This document shows, piece after piece, positions 11,735 through 24,009 of a DNA stretch of 64,000 nt. This DNA is from Adiantum capillus-veneris (lineage: Eukaryota; Streptophyta; Polypodiopsida; Polypodiales; Pteridaceae), in the NCBI GenBank assembly GCA_014529385.2, contig CM043971.1, positions 33,129,209-33,193,208 of the forward strand, written 5' to 3'. How positions within the stretch are numbered: position 1 is the first letter of the stretch; each line of letters opens with the position of its first letter. The notes under the pieces were generated by a model, which was not told the DNA's origin, did not search any database, and saw nothing but the letters and a program-made list of their open reading frames with translations. The position numbers and the translations under genes are program-made.

Positions 11735-12451
11735 GATGTACCGCCTTCTTTTAGGGGTGAACTTGCTGCACCATTTTTGCCCCAAGTTCACACCCCACGA
11801 TCAGACTGCTAAGATCAAAGTTGCTCCGTGCGCCCGAATTTGGACCCTAGATCCTTCCTGGCTTACCCCGTGTGAGATAGTGATGAAGCTAAGCTACAGC
11901 AAACCCAAAGGAGAGGAAGTAACTTATCTATGTGCACTTGAAGTCCATTTCACTCGGTTCTATTAGTCTACCATTATCCTTGAAAACATGAGAAAGGAAA
12001 CCATCTCGTAATTACATTGGGAGGTAATTACCCCTTGTGGTATATGCTCTATTGGCAATGGTCATGTCATGCACATGCAAATCCGCACTCATGAAATGTT
12101 TAATGGGATAATGGTGAAGCTAATTCAAACGTTTTTAACAACAAATTATGTGAATCATAAGATTGAATAGCTTGGATCCACCCATCCATGTGTTTTATCA
12201 TATGACCTTAGCCTCGTGTGCACTCTCTTGTATGCACTTATCATTAAAATCTATGACAACCCACATTCTCCTTGGAAGGTTTCTGAAATTCAATTCAAAA
12301 AATGCTTCATCAAGAAATCCAAAAAGGAAAATATGCCATGTCTCCCACTTTCCTTTCAAATATGATTCATACAAAGGGGGAGGGACAGCCAGTTTAAGCA
12401 TGTTAATGGTCAAAGAAAATGGGTCTTCATCAAGTATGAGGCACCCTCAAT
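11735..12451. other. No gene recognised
   Basis: Short ORFs only, with no family resemblance. It ends at the SINE target duplication. Confidence 0.4.
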
Positions 12452-12468
12452 ACTCATCTACCATTTTT

Positions 12469-12846
12469 CTTTTTATTTTGACACACCAGAGGCCCCCAGG
12501 GGAGGGTGCTTATCCCTTCCAAATATTAGCCATGTTACATGGTCGTACAAGGGCCGCAAACCATCGGGCAAGAGCCACACATAGGCATCACCATGGCCAC
12601 CTAATTGATGCACCACATGATGGGAACGACACAGGGAACTCATAGCAATCGGCTAGGAACCTCCTCCTCAGGTGACCCACCCCAGGAGGAGGATGCACTT
12701 GAGTGTCCAAGGGCAAGAGCCCTAGCAACGTGAACACTAGGTGAGCACAAGGTGTCCCTCTAGAGTGTGACCCAACGGGAGATTTGAACTTACAACCCGT
12801 AGGCTGAGAGGCCGAAGCCTTACCGTTAGACCAACTCTTTGGGGAC
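12469..12846 (-). mobile_element. tRNA-derived SINE, copy 1 (17-bp TSD)
   Basis: On the minus strand it starts GTCCCCAAAGAGTTGG. A tRNA-like head follows with an A-box-like TGGTCTAACGGTAAGGC and a B-box-like GTTCAAATC, then a body shared with 30719-31045 and a short A-rich tail (CAAAATAAAAAG). Flanking direct repeats ACTCATCTACCATTTTT (12452-12468) and ACTCATCCACCATTTTT (12847-12863) differ at one base. Long, variable target duplications and pol III boxes define a SINE. It encodes no protein and depends on a LINE for movement. Confidence 0.85.
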
Positions 12847-13147
12847 ACTCATCCACCATTTTTTAATGCCCCCACTCAAAAACTTTGGGAAGGAGCCTTG
12901 ATTCATTAGTTTTAGGCCCACTGAAATTAAGTCCCTTTGGGCCACATTTGGGCACCTCTCACTCATACCCTTTCCTACTCAAATAAACCCCCTATGCTTT
13001 TCCTTTTTTATATTATTCTATTATAATCTCAGAATTAATTATACTTTATTCTTTTTTTTTCCTTAGAAGAGCTTCCATGGTCACACTTCATTTTCCACCC
13101 TATTGAGCATGTGTGTGCATTTTACCTACCCACCTACTAGACAAATC

Positions 13148-13192
13148 CCCCCCCCCCCCCCCCCCCCCACCCAAAAAAAAAAAAAAAAAAAG
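13148..13192. repeat. poly(C)-poly(A) run
   Basis: About 22 C followed by ACCC and about 20 A. Low-complexity tract. Confidence 0.9.
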
Positions 13193-13491
13193 ATTGTACA
13201 CCCATACAATTGTTTGTGTTATTGTGTTGTTTTTTTAACATCCTAAAGGCTAGGCACTGCCCCTTATAGTCTGATTGTGCATATGATTAGTGCGTATGAT
13301 CTCATTGGGAGACAAGGAGTCCATTACAAGATAGCTTTCTTGTGCTTTCTCCATTTCACCTTCATTTATTCGTTCCCCAAATAAGGCAAACTTTTACTTC
13401 CAAAACTCTTTGGCTATAAAAAATGTGTCTATTGTATGCCCATGAGTGATCATAAGCATAGGGAGAATGGAGCTATCTCTCTCTTTTGCGT

Positions 13492-13495
<4 letters not shown>

Positions 13496-13535
<40 letters not shown>
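13496..13535. repeat. (CT)n microsatellite
   Basis: Perfect CT dinucleotide run. Confidence 0.95.
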
Positions 13536-13536
<1 letters not shown>

Positions 13537-13538
<2 letters not shown>

Positions 13539-14040
13539 ATAGTGAGAAGTGACCCTATAAAATACATAGTTAGATTACTAGTACCATTAGTACTTACCAA
13601 TGGCCAATACTTGTATAGTGCATAGTCGGTCAAAACTCGGTACGGGTACATAAATAGGACCCGCTACTTTCATTTTGGACTCTTATCACTTGTTGATCGT
13701 TTGTCTGTCCCTTTGTAGTCGGTTTGTATATTCGTTGGGTTTCTGCTCTGGTTGCCAATCAAGCTCTACTGTAATCCAACACTCAGTGCTCATCCAGTTC
13801 TACTTCTAGCTTCATTATCTAGATATATCAGTTCCATCGTTTGATTGTTCAAAATATAAATATATTCATCTAGTTCAATTGTATATATGGCTTCCTTATG
13901 TTCATTTGAAATCAAATTTATTCTATCTTATCTAATCTTACATCTAGCTCTGAAGTTCTAACATGGAATAGTTGTCAAGTGACCACGGTGGTGAGCTTAA
14001 GCTCTTGACAAAAACTAGTCTCCCAGTTAGAATTCAATGT
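13537..14040 (+). other. Possible LTR / leader preceding a gag fragment
   Basis: A TATA-like ACATAAATAGG near 13649 and a CTAACA end near 13972 lie upstream of the gag fragment at 14045, so this may be a 5' LTR. The following TGGAATAGTTG does not match the initiator-Met primer-binding consensus and no partner LTR was found. Confidence 0.25.
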
Positions 14041-14044
14041 CAAT

Positions 14045-14757
14045 ATTTGCAATAATACCAAGACGTGCAATGAGAGGAAGAAGACCTACTACAGTCTTTG
14101 TTGAGGGCTAGGACCATAACGACACAATGGCTAAAGAATCAAAGTAGAGCTCTGATGAAGGACCTCAATCCCAAAATGAGGAAACTGATGGTGATCATGG
14201 AAGGAGAGGCAATGAGGGACTTGGGGAATATCACCATTCAATCCGTTCAAGGCAAAGGCATTTAGAGAGAGTTGAAAGATGCTCTCGTTTGTATGGGTCT
14301 CGAAAGTCGCATATCAAGGGAAAAGCGGAAGTGCAAAGTGATGCCAGTGATGGTAGCACAAGGGCAGCGTCACATGAAAAACCAGATCAGAGGGTTGAAC
14401 TTGATATTGTTATGGAAATGGATGATCACTATAATGATAGATGGGATGCTAATATCGATTATTATAGTAAACATAGGCATAGGAAAGAGAAATTTGATCA
14501 CAAGGAAAAACCTAGATTCAAAGAGTGAGAATCGGATCATCAAAGCTCTAGACATGGGGGAAGACCTAGTGACCTGAAGATTGCCTTTCCAACATTCAAA
14601 GGTCGTAAGAAGGAAGATCCAGATGTACACATACAAGCCTTTGAAAAGTATGCAGACCTAAAGGATATTGATGAAGATGAGTGTTGGAATTGGGTTGCAA
14701 GGAAACACACACAACTTGGAGAAGATGAAGGAAGCTCAAGGCATGCAATGGAAAGAT
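14045..14757 (+). pseudogene. Ty3/gypsy-like gag fragment
   Basis: Plus-strand frames give an acidic/basic gag N-terminus followed, after a stop at 14528, by DLKIAFPTFKGRKKEDPD and VHIQAFEKYADLKDI. This resembles the start of the retrotransposon gag capsid domain (pattern: I.IP.F.G....D....F......F). It is cut off at about 14757, where the Ty1/copia remnant of opposite orientation begins. No zinc knuckle or protease is present. Confidence 0.5.
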
Positions 14758-14973
14758 AACGTAATCGTAGAGTGATGGGCATATTCACAATGCACGAGGG
14801 GGAAACCTCCTAGTGAGGGAAAAAATGCCTCAGCGGTCCTAAACGTGTTCACGCACATCACTACCACATGTATATGGCAACAAGTCCCTCGTGGAAGCGA
14901 TCCGATGAACGAGAGCCAGCACATAGAGTATAGGGAAGTGTCATGCCCTGAGGACATGATCAGCCCACAAAGG

Positions 14974-17155
14974 GTAGTAACCCCAAAGCTTTGCGGAGAG
15001 CTTCAAACTTCTCACGAGACAATGCCTTTGTGAGAAGATCTGCAAGGTTGTCATGTGTCACATAAGCCAAGCTGATCTCTCCTGTTGAGAGCCTTTCGCT
15101 GACATAGTGCTAATGCACCTGAATGTGCTTTGTGCAAGCATGAAAAACTTGGTTCCTCACAACTGCCAATGCGCTCTGACTGTTAGTGTAGATGGTGTTG
15201 GCATTGTTATGTCCAACTCCCAAATCAACCATAAGGTGTCTGAGCCATACACGCTCAACCGTAGCTTTGAAGATTGCCTGTACTCAGCCTCACAACTAGA
15301 AGTGGCCACATTAGGTTTCTTTTTGCTCAACCATGAGATACATGAACTGCCAAGCATGAAAACAAAAATCACTTGTGGACACTCGCGTGTCAAACAACTA
15401 GCCTAGAGTCCAAAAAAGCATGTAAATCTGGCGACAATGATTCCCCCTCGGGATAAAACAAGCCAAAATATAAAGTGCCACTCAAGTAGCAAAAAATCCT
15501 CTTGACAACCTACCAATGCTTAGACCTTGGGCTATGCATAAATTTGATGACCTATGAGACTGTAAACTGAATATGTGGCCTCATGTTGCATACATATATG
15601 AGGCATCCAACATCATTTTGGTAAAGAGTGACATCGGCAAGATCACTAGCATCATGAAGATTCAATTTCAAACCTGTTTCCATGGGAGTGGCAATAGGTT
15701 TTCAATCCTTAAATCCATATTTACATAGCAATGTCTGTATGTAACTTGTCTGACACAAGGCAATACCACCATCACACTGCTTAAACTATATGCCCAAGTA
15801 ATGATGCAACAACACCAAATCTTTCATCTTGAAAGTAACATTCAAATCAACCTTAAATTCAACAATATGTCTCTCATTTGGTCAATGATCAGCAAATCAT
15901 CCACATAGAGAATGATAATGAGAAGTACATCACCCTCACGATTTACATACAAAGTGCTTTCTATTGGATTGTTATGAAAACCTTGTTTGACCAAATGAGT
16001 GTCAGCTTTCTCATACCCTTCAACCCATACAAAGCTTTCTTACATTTGCACACTTTATCCTCTTGTCCTTTCTTGACAAAACCATGAGGCTACATTACAT
16101 AAACTTCCTTAAATATGTCACCATTCAAGAAAGCAGTTTCATTGTCTAATTGATGTACATCCCAACCAAAATGAGCTACCAATGCACATAGAAAACACAC
16201 AGTAGTCATATGACAAGGGGGAGCAAAAGTCTCTTCATAATATATGCGTTTCTATTGTGCATAACCCTTTGCAACAAGTCGAGCCTTATAGCAATCAATC
16301 TCACCATCTAGCTTGCGTTTCAAATTGTAAACCCACTTTTTATCAATGGCCTTTTTGCTAGGAGGCAAATCACATGAAGTCCATGTGTCATTTTCTATAA
16401 GTGCATCATATTCTGATTACATGGCAGCTATCCAATTTTTGAATTTTGTGCTTCATCAAAGACAAAGGTTCTTCAACATCACATATGCTAGACACAGCCA
16501 AATAATAACAATCCAATGCATAATATGCATGGTGAGAGCCTGAACGAGTACAACTAGACAAAGGTACATCCAGTTTACTACCACACAAAGTATGCACCAA
16601 CCATTTTGGCATATTTCTAGTCTACTCATTCTCATCTCTTTCCTCATCAAGTACATCATGTACATCTGCATCAGTTTTAGGCTGATCTGTAACATTTTCA
16701 AATTTCTCCATAGGTTGTACATTTGCCTCGTTGGAATTTACATTCGAACTTCCACCACTGAAAAGAGGCAAAAAAATGTCATAAATGTCTTGTGAGCTTA
16801 CATTATTGTCTCTAGTACATGACAACAAGGGCTGAACATAATCTTCCACAAACACATCATCTCGTGTAACTAAGATACGCTTTGTTTGTGGATGGTACAA
16901 CATGTAACCTTTGATTTTAGCACTATAACCAACAAAAATGCATTTGACGGTCTCATCATCCAATTTTCTATGTTGCGTTTGTGGCACCAAAGCATAAGCC
17001 AAACATCCAAAAATGTGCATGTGATCAATAGAAGGTTTTCTATCATGACATGCTTCATAAGGAGTCATAGATTGCAAAGCTTTTGTAGGACCCTATTAAG
17101 TACATAAGTGGCACACATGATGGCCTCAAGCCAAAATGAATGCGGAAACATTGAG
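14974..17155 (-). pseudogene. Ty1/copia pol remnant (integrase end, RT, RNase H)
   Basis: Read right to left. End of integrase: FWLEAIMCATYVLNR, then MTPYEACHDRKPSIDHMHIF, then RKLDDETVKCIFVGYSA (16.9-17.15 kb). Reverse transcriptase: about 15.4-16.4 kb, with WVYNLKRKLDGEIDCYKARL and the catalytic LYVDDLL at about 15890-15910. RNase H: ISWLSKKKPNVATSSCEAEY near 15320 and the terminal DNLADLLTKALSREKF, stop near 14974. This order and the motifs are those of Ty1/copia Pol. Stops and frameshifts make it non-functional. The 5' half (gag, protease, integrase core) is missing, cut at about 17155 against a different transposon protein. Confidence 0.8.
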
Positions 17156-17880
17156 GAATAGCTTCACAATCCCACCTGATGTTATGATCTACATCCCCTT
17201 CTTTGATCTCTCAGAATACACTACCTTCTTCATTCAAACTTGAGTACTTGAGCCTTAGAAAGGCGTGGACATCTCTTGCATATTTCATAGGTACACCATC
17301 TACCTTGAGTTTCTCCCGTGTCAGTGCTCTCTTCATAACTGCACCTGCTCCATCAGGTTCTCCCTTGCCATGACCTAAACAAAATAAGTTCCACAGAAAT
17401 TTAGTGTGTGTGAGTTGTTTGTATCATGCAACAAAGGAAAATGGTCGCTTTGCCTTGAATTGGGATGTTGCTCCGCGTGACCGCACCTAATGATACTTTG
17501 GTCCAGCCCTTGTTCTTTCAACCATTTGTGATGCAACACTAAGCAATGTTGAACACACAATGTATCATGCTTTTTGTCATCAGATATATAGAAATGAACA
17601 ATCTTTTTGACCGCACCATGTACCTTGAAGTGGTTTATATGCACCAAAATTGTGAGCTGGAAGGAGTGCCAATGCATGTACTAGATCTCATTTTTCTCTT
17701 TAGAACTGTAATTCTCGACAAAGTCAATGATGGAAATAGATGTATTGGCCGGAAATTGTTGAAGAGACTCCTTAAATTGTTTAGCTTTCCATCTACAAAT
17801 GAAATTTTGTTTAATGAACTTCTGAAGGCGTGTATGAAATAGATAGAGAAGCTCACTGCAGGGTAGTTTCTTGTGAAAAA
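17156..17880 (-). pseudogene. HGKG-type transposon protein remnant (unclassified, possibly DDE transposase)
   Basis: Minus-strand frames read FPANTSISIIDFVENYSS, MHWHSFQLTILVHI and KKIVHFYISDDKKHDTLCVQ. They continue with HHKWLKEQGLDQSII, NFCGTYF and GHGKGEPDGAGAVMKRALTR, ending with KYSSLNEEG and HNIRWDCEAI. I recognise the IDFxENY, SDDxKHD and HGKGxxDGxG signatures from repeated proteins in eukaryotic genomes that are probably transposase-like; the family name is unknown to me. The usual SDGCAGQFK segment is degraded here (RCGHAEQHPN). Several stops and frameshifts make it a dead copy. Confidence 0.5.
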
Positions 17881-18937
17881 GATCCTTTTTTTTCTTTTTT
17901 CTCCCTTTCTCATTGCTACTAGTAATGTCGTTAACATTTTGACATCTTCAAAAAATTTGATGGACACCTGCAAATCCTTCTCGGTAAGCTCTATTGAACA
18001 GATGACAGATCAAATGATAATACAAGCTACTGACTTAGTTAGTGACACTTGCAGATCAAGGTAGGGTATGAGAAGTTTAAAACTACCTTTCTAGTGATGG
18101 TATGTAGGGGGCCTACAACATCTTACTGGTAAATGCAGAGGCCATACATGACTATGTGGTCAAACAATAACCATACAAGGACCAAGCCAAACCATCCAAG
18201 TCAAGAAAAACAACACCAAAAGCTGAAGTATCAAACGTTCCCCTTACATTAGGAAGAGAATGGGGTCTAAGAGAGCCTCTTTATTTGGCAATTTAATGGA
18301 GTCAAACCTCTAGGATTAAGAAATCAATCAAAGGACAAATTTTGAATTCAAACAAGAAAAACGGCTATTTTATTTGAATTCAAATTTCCTCCCAAAATGA
18401 AATTTAAAATCTAGTGGCAAAACTATATCATGTAAGATATCTACGAAAGAGATCAATGTGTAGATTATAGATTTATAATCTCCGCTCAAATTGGAGATCG
18501 TATGTAGGAGTTATGGAAGGCCGAAAATCGTAAAGTTGTCACTCCCTTTTTTGGGGGGGAAAGTGTATCATTTGACCACTCTTACACCGCTCTTACACAC
18601 CCACCATTCTTGCACACATGGCATGCACCTATTTGTCAAAATGCTAATCACCTCCATAATCTCATGGCAACTCCATCCTCTTTCTTCCTAATGAAATTTA
18701 AAGTATATTCAGTGTGATCAGAATGCCACCACCCCTTCGGATCCAAGCATCAAGAAGGTCCCCTAAATATTGCATTTTTTAGAGTGTGTGATGTATTCAA
18801 AACATGATGTAACTTTTTGAATTACAAACTAGATAAGTTATGCACCTTTCTTATAGCATAAAGATATTTCTTATTGTTGTGTGGATCAGAAGGCCATCAC
18901 CCCCTTCTGATTCAAGTGGCATAACCACTATCACTTA
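17881..18937. other. No gene recognised
   Basis: AT-rich. A short phrase GATCAGAA(T/G)GCCA..ACCCC recurs at about 18717 and 18886, suggesting an old internal duplication. Confidence 0.35.
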
Positions 18938-19001
18938 ACTTTGGTCTTAGAATATCCGGATTATCTACCACTTTGGTCTTAGAATATCCGGATTATCTAC
19001 C
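18938..19001. repeat. 32-bp perfect tandem duplication
   Basis: Two identical 32-bp units (18938-18969 and 18970-19001) starting ACTTTGGTCTTAG, so probably recent. Confidence 0.95.
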
Positions 19002-19342
19002 ACTTTCTCTTAAAGCCATATGTTACAATGTCCATATGTCAATTTTTTCCAAGGTAAAGTATTGGAAAAAGTTTATAAGATGTTTGCCAAATGGAAAAAA
19101 TAGGTATTTGTATATCTTGAAAGAAAACAGTCTAGTCTTAAATGACATATCCCACTACTTTTTTAATGATAGATGAAAGACGACCTCCTTTTGAAATGTT
19201 TTCTAGAGTTCTCCTTGGTAAAGACAGAGTTTAAAATAATTTCCACACCAAACCATGCCCACAATGATTTATGATTAAAAAACCTAGTATTAAGAGTGTT
19301 GGCCTAGATCACTAAGTCAAATCAGAGCTTCAACCATAGTAT
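19002..19342. other. No gene recognised
   Basis: AT-rich sequence with only short unassigned ORFs. Nothing recognised. Confidence 0.4.
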
Positions 19343-19623
19343 TGTTAAGTATGGAGCCTGATTTACCCCTTGTAATTGTTTGTATTAAAAACGCATATTT
19401 GTAAGGCCCCCGTTTTGAGGAGAAGCCATCGTCCGTGAAGAAAAAGCACTCATCGAAATATTCCTTTCCCTCAAAATATTATGGTCGGATGACGGCCAAA
19501 AAGTGATCAAAAAACGACAGACCAGTTGGCCGATGGTCGGTAGTCAATGGCCAGTGGCCGATTTCAAAGACGGACTTGTCTTCTCAAGGGCGACCACACA
19601 TGGGCAGATTGGAGGGTCCAATC
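19343..19623 (+). mobile_element. Truncated LTR, same family as 23796-24614
   Basis: Begins TGTTAAGTATGGAGCC like the complete solo LTR at 23.8 kb and follows it through the AAGGCCCCCGTTTTGAGG and GGTCAATGGCC-type blocks to GATTGGAGGGTCC, then diverges. The GGCCGGTGG minisatellite is shorter here. The 3' part is missing. Confidence 0.75.
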
Positions 19624-19929
19624 AAAGGAATCATAGGTCCAAGAATGATACAGCATAATAAGTTCCTTACACAAGTATTATGTACCACCAAAAGGTTCAT
19701 TCACAAGTAAGCATCACAAGTTCCCACATATGGTTAGTATGTATGGGTGAACTATAAGGGATAAGTCTCATTAGCTTCATTCTGCATAGTAGAGTCAGAA
19801 CCTCCCATTGAGATCAAAGGGAAAGTAAAAACATTAGCTACTAGATATCAACTAGATATCAGGTAGAGGTAGCTCCAAAAAATAAATGGGCTAAGAAGAC
19901 TTAGTAATTTATAGGGTTATCATTATCAA
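19624..19929. other. No gene recognised
   Basis: Flank of the truncated LTR; nothing identified. Confidence 0.4.
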
Positions 19930-19949
19930 TATATATTGTGTGTGTATAC

Positions 19950-19988
<39 letters not shown>

Positions 19989-20048
19989 GAATATATTTTA
20001 TATTTCTCTCTCTTTCTTATTTTCTCTCTTTGAACAATGCACACTTCC

Positions 20049-20096
<48 letters not shown>

Positions 20097-20211
20097 GCCA
20101 TTTCCCTCTTGAATAACAGGTCTTGAGTTCAACTCCTCGTCGGCTAGATCTTTAAGGTCTCTTGGGATAGTTTCCTACGACGTTAAAACTCTCTTATTCT
20201 TCTTCTTCTCC

Positions 20212-20242
<31 letters not shown>

Positions 20243-20245
20243 AAA
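19930..20245. repeat. Microsatellite cluster with a SINE-like segment
   Basis: (GT)n at about 19955-19983 and (CT)n runs at about 20053-20094 and 20215-20241. Between them, GGTCTTGAGTTCAACTCC (about 20120) resembles a pol III B box, followed by a TAGATCTTTAAGGTCTCTTG stretch that recurs in the solo LTR at 8.53 kb. It may be part of a second SINE family, but no A box was found. Confidence 0.5.
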
Positions 20246-20249
20246 TTTT

Positions 20250-20584
20250 AAAATTTGTGGTATGGATTACACTTTGGGATTTTTCATGATTGTGGGAGGT
20301 CCAACTTTTTTTAATTTTAACTTTTAAATTTTGTATCCATATAATTTTGCGGTATGGATTACACTTTGGGCCTTTTCATAATTGTTAGAGGCCCAAATAA
20401 TTTTTTAAAATTTTATAGATGACCGTTGGATGACTCTAAACCTTGGGCAGGTGGGCTTTGTTGTGGTGGGCCATGAATCAATCCCTCATAGAAATTTGAT
20501 TCATAAAGATCTCTCAATAGATATCATTGAGCAATAGTGATGCTACAAAATAATGAATAGTGCCATTAAATGTATAGATAGAAA

Positions 20585-20588
<4 letters not shown>
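20250..20588. other. Non-coding, short internal repeat
   Basis: A phrase GGTATGGATTACACTTTGGG occurs twice (about 20258 and 20350), with similar AT-rich flanks. No gene. Confidence 0.4.
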
Positions 20589-20637
<49 letters not shown>

Positions 20638-20811
20638 CCTAAAGAGAGAAAGATAGAGACCCAAAAAAAAAAAGGGAAGAGGGGAGGGGAGGGGGGAGCT
20701 CCTAAAGGGAGAAAGATAGAGAGAGAGGAAAGAAGAAGAGTTACTCACTTTGGCATCTACTAACATGCACACACCACACACTCAAGTCTGTGTGTGTGTG
20801 TGTGTGTGTGT
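20589..20811. repeat. (GA)n and (GT)n microsatellites
   Basis: (GA)n at 20589-20635, a purine-rich AGAGAGGAAAG region, and (GT)n at about 20788-20811. Confidence 0.9.
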
Positions 20812-21784
20812 CCACATGGCGCAAACATGCACGTTGGAAGTAGCAACACACGCTGGACAACAAAGAAAGAGTAGTAGAAGTAGGGCAAAGGAAGTGCAAT
20901 AGAAAAGAAGCTAAGGAAGGGCAATGGTATATATCACTTGCAGGTAGCAAGAGGGAGAAGGTGTGTTGCTTTGGGTTGCGAGTGTTGCCTTATGGTTCCA
21001 AGATGCCAAGGGGTTGCAGGTGTGAGTGTAGCAATGGGGTAGCTTCGAGGTTCTACCTCCACGTGGATGCATCCAATGCAACCCTTTGGACATATAACCT
21101 CGTTTTTTGTGTGCACAACATTGATAGATATATTCCAAAAAAGATAGAGGTAAAAAGTACATGAGGTCATTTGTTCTTCTATTCGTTCGTAGCAAAGTGT
21201 GTTGAATGGATGAGATCCTTTTCATTGTTTTGCACACATGCATCCATTTGGTCAAAGGCAACATGTTCCGCCCGGCCCCATTCTGTGCACACATGATCGT
21301 TCGTTCACATTTGTTCGCAACGGAGCTGTCGTGCAAAACTAGCACACACAAACAAACCACTTATACCCAAAAATGTTTGATAACACTATGGCTTGCATAC
21401 AAGAAAATGCATCGTGAAAGAAGATCTAAATGTCCGACAACTACATAAACACTCATTAGAAACCATAAAATAAGTTGTTGCAAGTACATCAAAAGGCTTA
21501 GATGGCTTATTAGCCTCCCCTTGCTTAGCTCTTTGCATGCCAATAGTGGCAAGAGGTGGAGAAGACATTCTACGAAGGAAGATGTGTGATGACCCCAAAT
21601 CAATATTGCTGACAAATACGAGACAAAAATTTGCACATTTAGTTTGCAATAATTAGTTTGTTGATTTCTCCATGTACCCACGAAATCGATGACCCAATTT
21701 GCTATACTCGGTTTTTTAAAGCAATTTTTATGCGGGTTCCAATGTTGCAAAGTGTCAAAAGTATTATACATCATGTGTAAAGCT
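20812..21784. other. No gene recognised
   Basis: Moderately complex sequence. Several ORFs of up to 149 codons on the minus strand have no recognisable domain. Possibly intergenic or intronic. Confidence 0.35.
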
Positions 21785-21853
21785 TGTGTGTGTTTGTGTG
21801 TGTGTGTGTGTGTGTGTAAAGGGAAATCCCATGCAATTGCAATTTCTGTACAG

Positions 21854-21909
<56 letters not shown>
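21785..21909. repeat. Two (GT)n microsatellites
   Basis: GT runs at about 21785-21820 and 21858-21909, separated by 37 bases. The Cys-Val and His-Thr ORFs here are composition artefacts. Confidence 0.95.
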
Positions 21910-22640
21910 CCAGTGACAATATAGCATAAACACCAAAAAATCCTTTCAAATTACAAAAGACACTAGAAACTATTTAATGAAAAGGTGATATAATTTCCAT
22001 TCATAGTACAGAATAGACTTTATACATAAGTACAAGAGAAAGAAGAGACTGAAGACATATAAGTCCGCTATCTTCAAGCCAAGGAACTTTGAAAACCATA
22101 GTTGAGAAGGTAACCCTCACCTGCACCCATGGAAACAACACAACTTTCAGTTAGCATTGGCACCATATGCAGGTGATGCATGGGTATCCCACATGTTATA
22201 GATGTCACCCAACTAAAATGCTGTCAAAGATAAATGTGAAGCTACACATATATTCAAAGATGGTTTCATTTATAGGGTAAAAAAACATTTGGAGGCCCTT
22301 TAGCTTTACAAGCTCTCATGAGATAAGGCCGGAGACGAGTTTTATGAGGCAATTCAGCCTCGAAATTTGCCACATATACCTGTTTCTTGACTTTACAAAG
22401 TTTGACATTAATTGCCGCTATTTTTTCAAAGTCAGTGATAGTGCTCATACGTGCAGTCAATCTATACTTTGGAGTCACCTGTGACATAAAAATATGTTAG
22501 TAAGTCCTACGTCTTCCTAGACTAAGTCAAACCCATATATAAGGTAGTCAGTATGAGTGAAAATCCCCTTAAAACATACAACATATAGCCGGGATATTCC
22601 ATATTTCCATATTTGTTCCAAAAGCTAGGAAAGTGAGTCA
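21910..22640. other. Unassigned; one exon-like segment on the minus strand
   Basis: At 22380-22478 (minus) a 99-bp open segment is bordered by an acceptor-like CACAG and a donor-like CAG|GTATAT. It encodes 33 residues beginning VTPKYRLTARMSTITDF. No family was recognised and no neighbouring exon could be joined. The rest shows nothing. Confidence 0.2.
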
Positions 22641-23375
22641 CTCTGGCCCATACCTTCGATGCAATAAGGAGCCATTAACAGCCTCATAAGTAACCCATTT
22701 ACAACCGTATCTACTATAATTCACAACCTTACATAACAATTATCTTAACCATATTCTGCCACAATCAACCATACCCCTGTTCACAACCAACCCTTAACAA
22801 CCACATTTGGCCATGTTTGAGCAATTTTCAAAGGATCTATATAACACTAAAATGGCATAGACCATATCTGAGCAAGATTGGTAAGTTGGGTACCAAACCC
22901 AAAAGCAAACATCAGTAGAATAACCTTTGTAGCCACTGTCAAACTAACCCACTACACAACCAACCATTCTTGGCTAAGTGAGTAAAATTGCCAAAGCTCT
23001 ATATCCACAAAACTAAAATAGTCTAAAGCGTGTCCGAGCGGTACTCATAAGCTCGATAACAAACTTAGAGGCACATCATTAGTAACATACCAACCGAAGG
23101 AGCCTTAATAGAGAGTACTCGACCGTAACTTTACCCTCCACAAATAGGTCAACCCTATCATATAGGGTTATTCACCCTATCACTTTTGCTCAAGATATAT
23201 ACACAATAGCATGTTCCATATTTGAACAAGAGCAGTAAGCATGATAACCAACCCAGAGATACATCACCATAGTATAACCTTCAGGACAACATTATCAAAA
23301 AATACAAGCCGCTTGCCTAACACCCCACCAATAGGGCAACCGCACCATTTAGGGTTATTCACCAGAACTTTAAGA
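22641..23375. repeat. Diverged tandem repeat, about 180-195 bp per unit
   Basis: Units starting near 22835, 22996 and 23190 share, in order, a CTATAT-ACAC phrase, TTTGAGCAAGA..GGTAAG, ACCAA(C)CCAGAG..ACATCA, ATAACCTT and GGGTTATTCACC. Identity is low by eye. Non-coding. Confidence 0.5.
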
Positions 23376-23790
23376 TGAACTTCTATCATTACCCCCCTTT
23401 TATAAAAAAAACTACTTTCAAGATCACACAATAGAGAAGATACAACCTTTCAATGCTTCTTGAAATGCCAATGACAACCGTATATATGCATTAACAAATA
23501 TCCCTAAACCCGAAAGGTATTTATAAACCAAAGCCGCAGACACCATCATACAAATTCTTAAGATAAATCATTTAAAAGTCATTCCTAATATGCAAGGTGA
23601 GTAAAGCAAACCAGTGCCAAAAATAAAAAATGGTTCAGCAAAAGTTGCCCTTAATGTACCACTATCAGTATATGTATTACCATACCAACAAGTGAATCAC
23701 AACCCATCAAACAGACCCGACAACAGACCATTTCAAAGTCATAAATCACCTAAGCTTGAGTCAGAGCAGCTAGCTCCACAATAGCCAACT
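23376..23790. other. No gene recognised
   Basis: Sequence between the diverged repeat and the solo LTR; nothing identified. Confidence 0.4.
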
Positions 23791-24009
23791 TATCCTGTTA
23801 AGTATGGAGCCTTATTTACCCTTGTAATTTTCTGTGGTAAAAGCGCACATTTGTAAGGCCCCCATTATGAGGAGAAGCCATCGTGCGTGAAGGAAAATCA
23901 CTCACCGGAAACCAAAATTTTCACGGACAAGAATCGGGGGAAATTTTAAAGGCCTCGGGGACGAAGGCCCCCGATACTTTTTTTTCGCCGGAATATTATG
24001 GTTGGACGG

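Noticed and set aside
12770-12846. tRNA gene candidate
   Set aside because: A and B boxes are present but the cloverleaf is not intact and the sequence is the head of a repeated SINE with target duplications.
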